A stretch of 64,000 nt of DNA from Anarhynchus alexandrinus (taxonomy: Eukaryota > Chordata > Aves > Charadriiformes > Charadriidae). Where the stretch lies: the NCBI GenBank assembly GCA_008711295.1, contig VUYV01000004.1, positions 8,610,010-8,674,009 on the forward strand, given 5' to 3'. The notes beneath the pieces were generated by a model. It had not been told where the DNA came from. It saw only the letters and a list, made by a program, of their open reading frames with translations, and did no database searches. The position numbers and the translations under genes are program-made. This document shows, in pieces, positions 47,706 through 60,371 of this stretch; position 1 is the first letter of the stretch; each line of letters opens with the position of its first letter.

Positions 47706-50430
47706 CATGAATCATAGAATGGTTTAGGTTGCAAAGGACCTTGAAGATCATCGAGTTCCAACCCCCCTGCCATAGGCAGGGACACCTCCCACTAGACCAG
47801 GTTGCCCAAGGCCATGTCCAATCTGGCCTTGAACACCTCCAGGGATGGGGCCTCAACAACCTCTCTGGGCAACCTGTGCCAGTGCCTTACCACCCTCAGA
47901 GTGAAAACCTTCTTCCTAATGTTTAATCTAAACCTGCCCTCTTCCAGTTTAAAGCCATTCCCCCTCGTCCTATCACTACATGCCCTAATAAAAAGTCCTT
48001 CCCCAGCTCTCCTGTAGGCCCCCTTTAGGTACTGGAAGGCCGCAATAAGATCTCCCCGGAGCCTTCTCTTCTCCAGGCTGAACAGCCCCAACTCTTTCAG
48101 CCTCTCCTCATAGCAGAGGTGCTCCAGCCCTCGGATCATCCTCGTGGCTCTCCTCTGGACCCGCTCCAGCAGGTCCAGGTCCTTCTTATGTTGGGGACTC
48201 CAGAGCTGGATGCAGTACTCCAGGTGGGGTCTCACGAGAGTGGAGTAGAGGGGCAGAATCACCTCCCACGNNNNNNNNNNNNNNNNNNNNNNNNNNNNNN
48301 NNNNNNNNNNNNNNNNNNNNNNNNNNNNNNNNNNNNNNNNNNNNNNNNNNNNNNNNNNNNNNNNNNNNNNNNNNNNNNNNNNNNNNNNNNNNNNNNNNNN
48401 NNNNNNNNNNNNNNNNNNNNNNNNNNNNNNNNNNNNNNNNNNNNNNNNNNNNNNNNNNNNNNNNNNNNNNNNNNNNNNNNNNNNNNNNNNNNNNNNNNNN
48501 NNNNNNNNNNNNNNNNNNNNNNNNNNNNNNNNNNNNNNNNNNNNNNNNNNNNNNNNNNNNNNNNNNNNNNNNNNNNNNNNNNNNNNNNNNNNNNNNNNNN
48601 NNNNNNNNNNNNNNNNNNNNNNNNNNNNNNNNNNNNNNNNNNNNNNNNNNNNNNNNNNNNNNNNNNNNNNNNNNNNNNNNNNNNNNNNNNNNNNNNNNNN
48701 NNNNNNNNNNNNNNNNNNNNNNNNNNNNNNNNNNNNNNNNNNNNNNNNNNNNNNNNNNNNNNNNNNNNNNNNNNNNNNNNNNNNNNNNNNNNNNNNNNNN
48801 NNNNNNNNNNNNNNNNNNNNNNNNNNNNNNNNNNNNNNNNNNNNNNNNNNNNNNNNNNNNNNNNNNNNNNNNNNNNNNNNNNNNNNNNNNNNNNNNNNNN
48901 NNNNNNNNNNNNNNNNNNNNNNNNNNNNNNNNNNNNNNNNNNNNNNNNNNNNNNNNNNNNNNNNNNNNNNNNNNNNNNNNNNNNNNNNNNNNNNNNNNNN
49001 NNNGACTTCATCTGCCAGTTCCCTCAGGACCCGCGGATGTGCCTCATCAGGTCCCATGGACTTGTGCACCTTCAGATTCCTCAGGTGGTCTCGCACTTGA
49101 TCTTCACCTACAGTGGGCGGTTCTCCATTTTCCCAATCCTCGCCTTTGCATTCTGCATCATGGGCAGTGTGGCTGCAGTCCTTGCCAGTGAAGACTGAGG
49201 CAAAAAAGTCATTGAGTACCTCAGCTCTGTCTCTGTCCTGGGTAACCAATTCTTGCATTTCCTTCTGGAGAGGGCCCACATTCTCCCTAGTCTTTCTTTT
49301 CTCGCTGACATACTTAAGAAGGATTTTTTGTTTGTCTTAATGTCCCTGGCCAGATTTAGTTCTATCTGGGCTTTAGCTTGTCTAACCCGATCCCTGGCTG
49401 CTCAAATGATTCCTCTGTATTCTTCCCAGGCTACCCGCCCCTGTTTCCACTCCCTGTAGGCCTCCTTTTTCCTTTTGGTCATGTCCAGGAGCTCCTTGTT
49501 CATCCATGCAGGCCTCCTGGCTTTTCTGCTTGCCTTCCTCTTTGTAGGGATGCATTGCTCCTGAGCTTGGAGGAGGTGGTCCTTGAATATTAACCAACTT
49601 TCTCGGACCCCTCTTCCCTCCAGCGCTTCGTCCCACGGCACCATACCAAGCAGATTCTTCAAGAGGTCAAAGTCAGCTCTCCCAAAGTCCAGGGTTGTCA
49701 GCCTGCTGCACACCTTCCTCGCTGCCTCGAGGATTTTGAACTCGACCATTTCATGGTCACTACAGCCCAGGCTACCCTTGAGTTTGACACTGTCTACCAG
49801 CCCCTCCTTGTTGATAAGAACAAGGTCCAGCATAGCTCCTCTCCTCGTTAGCTCCTCAACCACTTGGAGAAGGAAGTTGTCCTTAATGCAATCCAAGAAC
49901 CTCCTGGATTGCCTATGCCCGGCTGTGTTACCCTTCCAACAGATGTCAGGGTGGTTGAAGTCACCCATGAGAACCAGGGTCTGTGAATGTGATGCTGCCC
50001 CTATCTGTCTATAGAGGGCTTCATCCACTTGGTCTTCTTGGTCGGGTGGCCTGTAGCAGAGCCCCACTGTAATGTCCCCTGCTCCTGATTTTCCTTTAAT
50101 CCTGACCCATAGGCTCTCAGTTGGCTCTTTATCCATCCCTAGACTGAGCTCCACGCATTCCAGCTGCTCGTTAACATATAAGGCAACACTGTCTCCTCAT
50201 TTCCCTTGCCTGTCTCTCCTGAAGAGCCTGTAGCCTTCCATGCCAACGCTCCAGTCGTAGGAGTCATCCCACCAAGTTTCTACAATGCCAGTGAGATCGT
50301 AGCCTTGGAGGCATGCACACATCTCTAGCTCCTCCTGTTTGTTCCCCATGCTCCGTGCATTTGCATAGAGACACTTCAACCGTGTCCTCGTTGAGGCTGA
50401 CTTGGCTGGAGCATGAGGAAGTCTTTCCGC
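47706..50430 (-). mobile_element. CR1 LINE, long 5'-truncated copy, interrupted by assembly gap
   Basis: Minus strand. The 5' part encodes the APE-type endonuclease of ORF2: CLYANARSMGNKQEELE at the start, [14 protein letters not shown] and the catalytic [10 protein letters not shown] further on. After the N gap the C-terminal part follows ([40 protein letters not shown]). The 3' end is at about 47706 (CATTCTATGAT on the minus strand). The frame is broken by TGA stops near 50199 and 49400 and a frameshift near 49300, so it is not active, but it is far better kept than the other two copies. The 5' boundary is approximate. Confidence 0.95.
48271..49003. other. Assembly gap (733 N)
   Basis: A run of N inside the CR1, covering the reverse transcriptase core. 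Long near-identical repeats commonly break short-read assemblies. The gap length may be only an estimate. Confidence 0.99.
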
Positions 50431-52117
50431 TCTAACATAAGCATCAAATAGTATCTTGAGAGCCCAGTAACATAGAGATGTTAATAAGCATGTGAGGCTT
50501 CTTCCAACTAAATAACAGTTTTCTTTCTGACCCCTTGCTCCACTCTTCCACATTTAGGGCAACCAGTGGAAGTTAAGTACTGGCTGCACAGGTAGCAGGC
50601 AGTCCTAATTTAAGCTAAACATCATATAAGAAACACTGACGCAAAAAAAAGAGATCACTGCTGAAAAAGCCCTGGAAAACAAGTCACTAGGGGAGACTCT
50701 AAAGAGAAAAGGTGCTTTAGGAACTGGAAAAGTTGCCTAGTGTGCAATAGGTCAAATTGACTAAGAGCAGGGACACAACAGTTGACTTTCAGAGCTGAAA
50801 CTAAATAAGCAGACTTTTGTCCACAGCTAAAACACCTCCTTCCCCTCCAGTGAAAGTTGCTGCCAGTGTAACACACCTGCTTAAAGAGGAGGAAACCACT
50901 AAACCCACATGTTCTCATTTTATGAAGTCTGGTTTCCCATAGTCATCCACAGGTGATGAATGTACCATCCACAGTGGACATTGACTCCTCCCTGGGGCAA
51001 AGGTAAGCAAAATGAGAGATAACTGGTAAATGGGGAGGTTTATTAACCCTTTCTTGCCAACCACATGGCCAAATTCTGAATATGTTCTTCCACCCACACA
51101 GGTAGCTGAAGTAGTGTGAAGTAGACAGTGTTTTGGTGTGACAGCTGACAAGGTTCCTTGGGGTTGTCAACTGCTGTGCAGAAGGAACGGCGATATACCT
51201 TTGACAAAAACCACTCAGATGTGTTTAGAGGGGGAAAGTTTTGATAAAGCCTTTTGAGGCTGTACTTTTCTGACATCAAGCATTCATCCCACTGGCATAT
51301 TAATAAAGTTGTTATGATCCCAATGGGTTCTGATTCTTGTAAAGTGATTATAATCCTAATGATATTCCAGATGTAGAAGAGAGATAAATCTGGAGAAGAT
51401 TATTAGACAGTGGTATAAGATGCTCAAATTCATTGACAGGTATACCAATATGTAGATTATATAGTTTAGTTTATAAGCAGGATCAGCGCAAAAAAGCTAT
51501 TTCCTGAGCTTACCTTGAAAGGCTATTTCTACATTTTGTGTTAACTTTTTCTGCCAGATAAAGAGGATGTATGCATGAAAAAACTAACAGCTTACTAGTG
51601 GTATTCTGTTTTGTAAAAGCACTTCCTTGATTTGATAATAAAGGATGTTAACCCTTATTTCTTATTTTCTGTTCAAATGACTTTCTATAATAACGTAGCA
51701 TGCTAAAGTGAGCACGATGACAGTAGCAAGGACCAATTCATTAAACCTGATCTCATTTCAAGTCCTATCTGACAACAAATGCAAACCTTCTGCTCCTCCC
51801 TTCCAGAAAAGGGTGACTATCCTCTGTTCAAGGTCCGTCCTCTTCTATCACTTATCCTCAATTTATTATCTTTCTGCTACGTAGACTCATCTTTACTCAT
51901 AAATTTTATGTTAAGCTCCACAGTTTCCAAAGCCTACACCAATCTGTACCATTTATTTATCAGCTTTATGAAGACCTTTCACCTTTGGAAAGCCTTTCTG
52001 CCAGGCCACCAAAGGGACTGTGTTCTTGCAGCTAACAGACCTGCCTTTCCCCACAGCAGCCAGCAATTGGCTCAGCAACAGTCCCACACAGCTCCCCTTC
52101 AGCCTCACCATCCTGGA

Positions 52118-52286
52118 ATAAAAGAGGGGAGAGGGCTACTGAAGGAAGAAAGAGGGGAAAGAAGAAAACCTAAACTGGTGGAAGGGAAAAACAGAGGAAG
52201 AGGCAATGAAGGAGGCAGATAGGAGGACAAAAAAGACTGAAGAGTAGGAAAGGAGGAAACTAAAGGGGAAAAAACAAACAATGCCC
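52118..52286. repeat. Purine-rich strand-asymmetric tract
   Basis: About 165 bases on the plus strand that are mostly A and G (for example AAGAAAGAGGGGAAAGAAGAAAA), with few pyrimidines. Low-complexity sequence. Confidence 0.8.
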
Positions 52287-52507
52287 ACTCTCAAGGCTAG
52301 ATGCTTTCTGCAGTTTAGCCTGACTGCGGCAGTTGGACCTATCCTTCACATGTACATTGAAGCTCTCAGACCACAGATGAAGTTTGGACTTTCTTGGTGT
52401 TCTGCAGGAGAGTTTATTTAATGTTATTTCCATAGGAGGTAACTACTTTATTTTATAGACTGTAGAGCATCTGGACAGCAAAAAAAAAACCAAACCCAAA
52501 AACCGAA

Positions 52508-52527
52508 AACCAACCAACCAACCAACC
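52508..52527. repeat. (AACC)5 microsatellite
   Basis: Five AACC units following an A-run and imperfect AAACC-type units from 52480. Confidence 0.9.
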
Positions 52528-55500
52528 TACCTAGATTCCAAAGTAATAAATGAACTCAAGACTGCATTCACTGAAGAGGTTTCCACTGACTTCAGCAGAG
52601 CTTGGAAAAGAGCTCAGTTTCCAACTGAAAACAATTTGTAGCTACCTGCTCAAATTCACATGCTTTTGCTAAATCAAGACTCTGCATGAATGCATGAATG
52701 TCCTAATTCCCACGGAGCTGGTTTGAATAAGTGCCTCTCCTGGAGTAGCCGTGGTCTGACTCCTGGTTGTTGGGGACAGCTGGATCAGGAAACACAGCTC
52801 AGGACTGGGACCTTATGCTGGATTAGAGAGAAAAGCCCTGGTCCTGGAGAGCCCACATTTGACTTGTTAGAAGTGCTTCAGCACAAACAAAACAGCTATG
52901 TAGGGACTAAGTGGATTTTCAGAGGGGATGCTGTACCTCTTCCACCAGACCTGTTGGCTTCAGCTTTAGTAATCAGCATGAGATGGAGATACTATAGCAC
53001 AAGAAATAGCCAAGAGCAGCAGCAGGTCTTTGTTTTCCAAGTATGTGTAAGAAGGCCATTCTTTTTGTTCCAGCAATGAGCACACAGTCTCCTGGGTGCT
53101 GTTCTGGTCATTCATGTGTCTAAATATTCATTTTCCTGGGCAGAATCTGTTCCTTCTCACACAAATTCAGTTGCCCTTGATAGTTCCTTGGAACAGAAAT
53201 TTCTTTACAATGAATTATTATTGCTTGGTTTATTTCAGGACTTTTTTTTCTGCTTCACAGACCAGTTTCCCCATACATGACTAATTCCCTGACACACGCT
53301 CTGCTGATTACTCTCCCTGCTCTGCATCAGGAACTCTGTTCTCTCCCACAGTGTTGCCCTTCCACTCTGCTTCTGGAAGACACCCCCAGCGTGATCCCAT
53401 CGTCTCTGCAGCTTTTCTGGCTCCGCACCTGCCTCCCAGCCTTCCCCCTTGCTGCCAGGTAAGAAACCTGCCAGGGCTCGACCTCCCATTCCAACAGGGT
53501 CTGCATTTTCCAAGTTACCACTTAGAAGCACAGAATGATGTGGAAAGACGAGGTATGCAAAATCTATGGATTTCAGCCCACTCCTTAGACCTAGCTTTCT
53601 CTGAAGAGGACTACTTGCCAGCAGAACATTGACTTAAGTAAGAATTTCTCATCTTTAGGACCCCATGAAATCTGCCTTCCAGTGTTTGTATAGCTCCGAC
53701 CTCTTACATAGTTCTGAGAGTTTTTCCTCCATCAGATTGGTAAAGCAGCACTTCTCTTATCAGCATGCTATGTCACTCATACCACATGCAAAACCAGGGT
53801 CAAATTGTGACTCTTATGACCCTACATACCAACCCTTCCATAGACCTTTTCAACCTAATAAGGAGTGAAGACCAACACCAAATTGAGTGGTATATAGGGT
53901 ACCTTCAAAGGGTTGGATGGGCCATGCAGAGGTGAAATATCTTGCCCAGTGACCCAGCTGAGATCCCAGGCCACTAGACTCCCATCTCCTTTCTCTGATC
54001 TCAGCCTCTGTCAGAAAACCCAATTCCTCTTGAAACCATCAGTTCTTATACTGCTGGCCCTATCAAGCCACAGTGTTAAGTAGCTCCCCTAAGGGGTGAA
54101 TCAGCGGCTGTTCAGATTGCCTGGACAGAGACCCAGCTGCCCTGTGACTCGGCCTTCCTTAACTGAGAGAATCCCAAGTCAACACAGTAGATCAAGACCT
54201 AGTAATCCCTATAAAAGAGAAGCACTTGCTCTTCAAACATGAGCCTGAAGGCTTGTGAAACAAAGGTATACTTTAATAAAGTATGATTAAAGAGCTGGAA
54301 AGGTACGTAATAAAGGGAAAGAAACAACTCCTCTATTTCACACCCCAATCCAACCGAAATACGGAGATAAGATAAAATCATGCTGTTTACTCACTACTTT
54401 AAAAGCTCTGTTCTCCCTGGATGCAGTTCACCTTCAGCTAGTGACGCCAAAAGAAGGTGCTTCTGCCTTGCTCTCTTGCCCCTTGTTCCTCAAGGGTTCC
54501 CAGAAGCAGGGATTTCAAAAGCAAGATCAGTCACACTGAGCCGAGTGGTAGCAAGACTTTATATATGGGAGTGGTCAGAAGGGGAGGGTGATGTAATGAA
54601 GACCTATCTTTGAGCAGTAAAGGCATGCCACCCTTCCCCCTCCCTGTCCCTAAAGAATTGCTGGCTCACAGGGCAAGCTGAGAACAGAATGGTCAGACAC
54701 TTTCCGTGCCGTACTTTCTCACGGTAAAGAGAACAGCATACAGGGTGGAGAGCAAGGAAAGATCAAACTTGAATGGAGCCAATACTTTGATGTTGGGTAG
54801 TCCCAGGAGTGAATCCGTAGTGGCAAAGTTGTTTCTTTCCTTTTCTTCATGCATCGAACAATACTCCGCCAGTTGCTGGGTTTGCCTGTGGCACAAGCCC
54901 TGACAGCAAGGACACCCTCTGCATTAGAGCACTGTTGCCCCCATACCCACCCTGTTAGGGAAAATCCCATTCCCACAGTCTTCGAAGTTAGCTGATGCTG
55001 GAGCAATGCCCAGCTACATGGCCACAGGGGCTGGGAGCTCTGTGGAGGAGAAGGAACGTGCATCCCATAAAAGGTGGTGTCCTGGACACTGACCTGGGAA
55101 GCTCTTGAGAGGCACATCCTGCCCTTCTCCATCAGAGGAAGTCTTGTAGCCTGTGAATGGAGAGGAAATCTCTCAAGGATGTACCATTGCTCTCCAAAGG
55201 GAAAATAATTCATTTTCAACTTCCTTCATGACAGTTTTTTTGATCTTTCACTGAAGGGCTTGTTTGACCATGAAAAGCCACGTTAGGCTTTTCACATTAG
55301 GACAAGGTCTGACTGATTCAGAGCTTATAAATTATTGGTTGAGTATCTCTGGAATAGCTGTATAAAGGAGATGCCAAGTCTAACAGAAGATGTGTAGCTG
55401 TAACAGTCTTCGTAGCTGAGCAACTGGAAAAGGCAGGAGCCAGCCCAGGCTTTCACAAAAAGGAATTCATAGAGTTACTGTCACCCACCAGCAACAGCAC

Positions 55501-58500
55501 CAAGATCTGCAGGATCGTGCAACAGCAGCCAAATAAATGCCACCAGCTCATAGAATTGAAATCCCGCACCAACAGGAACCTCCATGGCTATTTTCTTAGG
55601 ATTGGGTGGGGAAGGGAGATGTGGGAATGACTCTTGCAAGCAGAGCTGCTTGTGCAACGCATAGTGAACTGGACTGGAGAATGATCCTACTTTTTCCCCT
55701 TCCCAGGTTGTTTTTCAGCCAGAGATCTCCCCTGTCCTCTTCACGTAACACTGTGCCAGCGTAAGTAAGGGAGATATTTAAAACACTCTAAGAAGTGTTC
55801 CTGTACACCAAATCACGGTCCAAATCCCATTTACCCTAAGGAACGGGCCTGCTTTGATAGTGTCAAGGGACCCAAAAGTAGATATGCATATGAGTTAGAT
55901 CCCATTCTATCTGCTAGGAAGGCTGCATAAGAGATGCAGATCTAGGACAAAACAGCTTTCTCTTACATATGTAAGATTTGCTCACTATATTTGCACTCCC
56001 CTGCAAATTACATAAATGTGATCTCAGTAAACTACTCCCTCTTGTTCTGTTGCTTTGGAGGGGGCCTGGCTTTGGAGCTGTTGGGATCAAAACAGAAACA
56101 ATTAACATTGAATTTTTCTGATACCTTTATCCAAAGAAGAAATCTGCACCCCTAGCAGGCATTTTTCAGTACGACCACAACTGCAGCTGACCCTGTCCAT
56201 CCCAAGGAAAGCTCCCTATTCGCTCAAGGTGCAGCATGTCTTTTACAGGATAGTTTGAAGACAGCCTAAACATGCTAGGGGGGTGGCAGCATGCTGAAGA
56301 TCCCCAAACTCCATAACCTGTCCAGATTGCCAAATTCTTACCATCACCACCACAAAAATGTTTACTACTTAACAGCATTTTTAAGCTACTATCAGGGCCA
56401 GGGAGCCTTACAAGACAACATGAGAAAAGCATTCACATCCCCATTTTAGAGACAGGGCAACAGAGACTATCTGGCTCACGGCTTCAGAGCAGGTCAGTGT
56501 CCGGACTGGAATAAAGAATCTTCCCCCTAGATTCCTTTAAGCATGTTGCTAGACTTCACCTCTCTTCCCTGTTATGTGTCTGATATATACAGTAAATCCA
56601 GACGCAGCTGGAAGTGACAAGTGCAGAGGCTGATAACGATCTAACTGTACAGTGCCTGGAGCTCTGCGGGCTGTTGTTTTCGCTGTTTCTCATGGCTTTG
56701 GTTCCCCCCCACTGTAAATAGGAAATGAATAAAACATGAAGGTAGCTCTGTCTCCTTGTGAAAAATGACAGCAGATTAGATTGCAGCAGAGGAGCCAGGG
56801 AGAAGTTCAAAGTGTATGCTACTTAATGGAAAACTTGTGGCTTATTATAGAAAGTTGTTGGGTGACTAATTGCTGTTAAAGTCTAACCAAAGCAAGAGGG
56901 CCCTAAAACCCGAGGACCAGGAAGAGCCAAGGTCCACTATACAAACCTTCACAAATCTTTTTTCCATTCTGCCTAAGAATCAGTGGGACTCGGGAGATGC
57001 GAGGCTCAGAAGTTATTCCTGGACATGAACGAACACTGAGCTGTGCTCAGCCCCACGGAGATCTGTGTGTGCAGCCCACCCAAGCTTCGCCTCGGGAGAG
57101 CCATGCTTCTCAGGAAGCCTCACAACTTCTTGTCCCTTTCTCAGCAGTTTCTACTGCAGGATCAGCTCTACCGCTCTCGGAGTAACAAATGAAACTCTCA
57201 GCATACAATTCAGACATCCTGGTAAGACAGAATCAGTCCTGAGTTACCTTAGTATGGCAAGTTTTCATATGGACCACTTAGCAGCTCCTGTGCCACAGCA
57301 GGGTAAGGGCTGCAACCTCTCAGAGAGGGATAGGGCAAAGCAGCAGAGACAAGGAACAATGCAGCCATCCCCAGGTCTGCTATCCCCACTCGTAAACCCA
57401 CATCCCCAGGCCTGCCTCCACCACCACACACTGTGGGGCCACTCAGCTGACATGGCGATGGGAATCAACCCATCTCTGAGGGTGCTGCAGGAGCAAAGAG
57501 CCACTGACAGCTGTTCAGGTGCTGCGTGGGAAGAATTTTCACTGGGTCACTGAGAAGGCTTTAGAAAAAGTGACGATTTGCACTGAGTGTGCAGGGACTA
57601 CATACTTTCCAGCTACACCTCCACCAGTCTCCAGTGGGAAAACCCACCTCTGGGATGAACACCCAGAAACAAGAGTTTCATGGGCTGAGGACCTCTGATT
57701 TACACCAGGATTCTTTTCCCTGCTGTGGGCAGGTAAGGATGGTGCTCAGCAGCAGCACAGGTAATTCATATGGCACTACACGGAAAGATCACATACCATG
57801 CTAGACAGCTCATGCTGTAAGTGAGAATCTGGACTTATATCTGTTTTATTCCAATGGCTCTCAGCACCTTCCACTCTCTGTTTGCTCCCCAGAATGACAG
57901 TCTTGGGAAATAAATGGATTTTTCTTTCTAAAGATGTCACTCCCTGCAGCTCCAAGTACTCCCCTAGTCATACCTTCAGGCTCACAGTCCAGTTAAGACT
58001 TGGGTAATGCAGTTCATCTCTGTGTGGCCAGTTGCAACCCAACAGTTTTGACCTTAAGAGGGAAATGCACAGTACAGATTTAGTCTTGATGAAAACATCC
58101 TTGAGCCAGAGCCCATATGTGGGATGGACACTACCATGCAATGGGGCGGGCTCCTGTCACAGCCCACGCTTCAGCAAAGCACTCAAGTATGTTCATCTTT
58201 CACTAGCCCAAGGGTATACACTGAAACCACCGGCTGATTCTGTGCTTTCCCAGGATGGTGGTCACAAAGTTCCTGCAAAAGAAGACCACAGAGACAGGAG
58301 CCTGTCTTGAAGGGTCTCTGCATCTGAGTACAGAAACCTTGCAGGTTAGATACTCACAGCATCTCCTTCTCAGGGCAGAGCATAACATCGGACTGGGAAG
58401 GGATACGTGCTCAAACACTGATAGATCTCCTGTCCTGAGAGAGGCAACCTGCTATCAGGAGAACAAGACTCACATCTCAAGTACAGGTCCCAAAGCCCTA

Positions 58501-59730
58501 GATAGGAGAAAAGAGTCCCTGTCTGGTTTATCTGGCCCCCTGCCCATCCTTCTTTAGGTTTGTTTATTTTGGTGCTGCAAAGGGCACCAGCTGGAGATAT
58601 CAGAATCACAAGTCTCTGCTCAAAGCACTCACCACCTATCTTGGAAATTGTGAACGGGCCAGCTGGGCTGGAGGCAGAGACTGTACCAGCACGGCTCCTG
58701 GGAAGACCCGCTTGCCATGACTCTGCGAGGAGCATGCATGCTGCAGAGGCTGGACACACAGCTCTGCACAGTGACTGAGCACAGGAGCTTGGCCCTGTCA
58801 GCTCTCCCCCTCCATCCGGCATGGGTGGGCTGCTCTACATTTGCTCCAGAGCCTCCCTGTGTTGCGGTGGGTCAGATGCTGGATGTTTTCCCATCCGCTG
58901 AGCCCACACCTGCTACTGTTTCCACTGCCAGTGGGAATCGCAGCTCCTATTACCATGTTTCAACCCAATCTCTGGGGAAGGCTTTGTTTGTTTTCCCAAT
59001 GTGCCAGGGCTGCAATTAGCTGGCAGAGCAGGCAGCAGGCCAGTCACACCTGCACTGCACGGCACAAAGGGATATGAGTGAGCAAGCTGCTTCACTGCTT
59101 TTAACCCCCCCTCACCCACCTGGGACCCCTGACAACTGCTCCCAGGCAGGGAGAAATGACGACAGATGGGAAATCACAGGCATTTGTCTGACTCTGCACT
59201 CTCAAAGATCACTGTGTCTCCCACAAGTTGGAAGGAGGAGTACCACAAACATAGTCACCCCCTAAATTATGAGAGCCACAGCAGTTAGTGCCATCAGGCA
59301 CAGATGGACATTTGCAGGGGGGCAAGTGGCCTCCCCAGGGAAAGTCCCTCACTTTCGCCTGCAAATAGAGGTAAAGGGGCTTCCCACGGGCTGGGGCGAT
59401 ATCCCCAGTCTTATCCCTCCCCAAGACATCAGGCACACATCCCCGACTCTGGCCCTCTGATGCCTGAGGAGATGGTATAACCATTTTCTGATAGCTGTTG
59501 TGCCTCCATTTCCCCTCCTGTCCCCTGCACAGTTGCGTTGTAGCACTGGGGAAGAGGGATGATCTGCAAGTGAGGCCAGCCCTGGTGTGTAATGGGGGTT
59601 TGGGGGAAACGGACCTTGGGGATGCAACGGGGCTGCACCGCCTTGAGAGCTCCCATGGCCAAAAATCAACTTTGAACTCCAGCAGGGCAAAGCAGGCCTG
59701 CACAGAGATGAGAGACTAGATAAAAGAAAC

Positions 59731-59746
59731 TTTTTTTTTTTTTTTT
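59731..59746. repeat. Poly(T) tract
   Basis: 16 T residues. On the minus strand this is a poly(A) run, but no retroposed gene was recognised upstream of it. Confidence 0.85.
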
Positions 59747-60242
59747 CAAGAGAGCAGGAAGGAGCAGGGGAGAGGGACAGAGTCCAGGGCTCGGTCTGGC
59801 TGTTCAGATCTGAGGCTACCAGAAACTCTGGCTGCTCTTGAAAGGGCTTCCTGCCTCCCCCCACACCACCCTGGCTGCCTCACTGGCCTCCGCCACAGAG
59901 ATCCCACCAGCCTTAAGCTAATTTGGGCTCATGAGGGAGAGCACAGAAACACAATGGCGACAGGAATGAAAAGCAGTGGGGAGAATGACACCCAGGAGAC
60001 TCATCCTTATCAAGGAACATTATATCAAAGGGGAGCCTCAGGGACTGGGAAGAGCCTTTTGTAAAACCCACGACTGAGCCAAATCCTCCAGTTTTTACAT
60101 GTTGGTCTGCCAGGAACCCCATCATGAAGACTGCCCCAAAGGGGAACCCCTGTGCCAGGTCAGGCCATGTGCCAGACATGCTGCCCATACAGTAGTAACG
60201 CACCCACCGCACAGTCACTGTTTGCCCTCTGTGGATGCTTTT

Positions 60243-60371
60243 TAATTACAGTTTTTGTTTGCAAAGCATCTCTTATAGAAAAGACAAATTACATTACTCT
60301 CAGCTTATTAAAATCACACTCAGAGTTTCTCAACTGCTAATTACACCCAGGCAGCAGTGTCACTGTAATTA
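60243..60371. promoter_or_regulatory. Possible regulatory cluster of TAATTA homeodomain-type motifs
   Basis: Three TAATTA hexamers (60243, 60338, 60366) within 129 bp, with further ATTA cores between, embedded in otherwise GC-richer sequence. TAATTA is the core site of many homeodomain proteins. Function is inferred only. Confidence 0.25.

Noticed and set aside
59209..59864. Overlapping minus-strand ORFs of 164 and 171 codons
   Set aside because: Two frames open at once over the same GC-rich DNA points to low stop-codon density rather than coding. No domain recognised.
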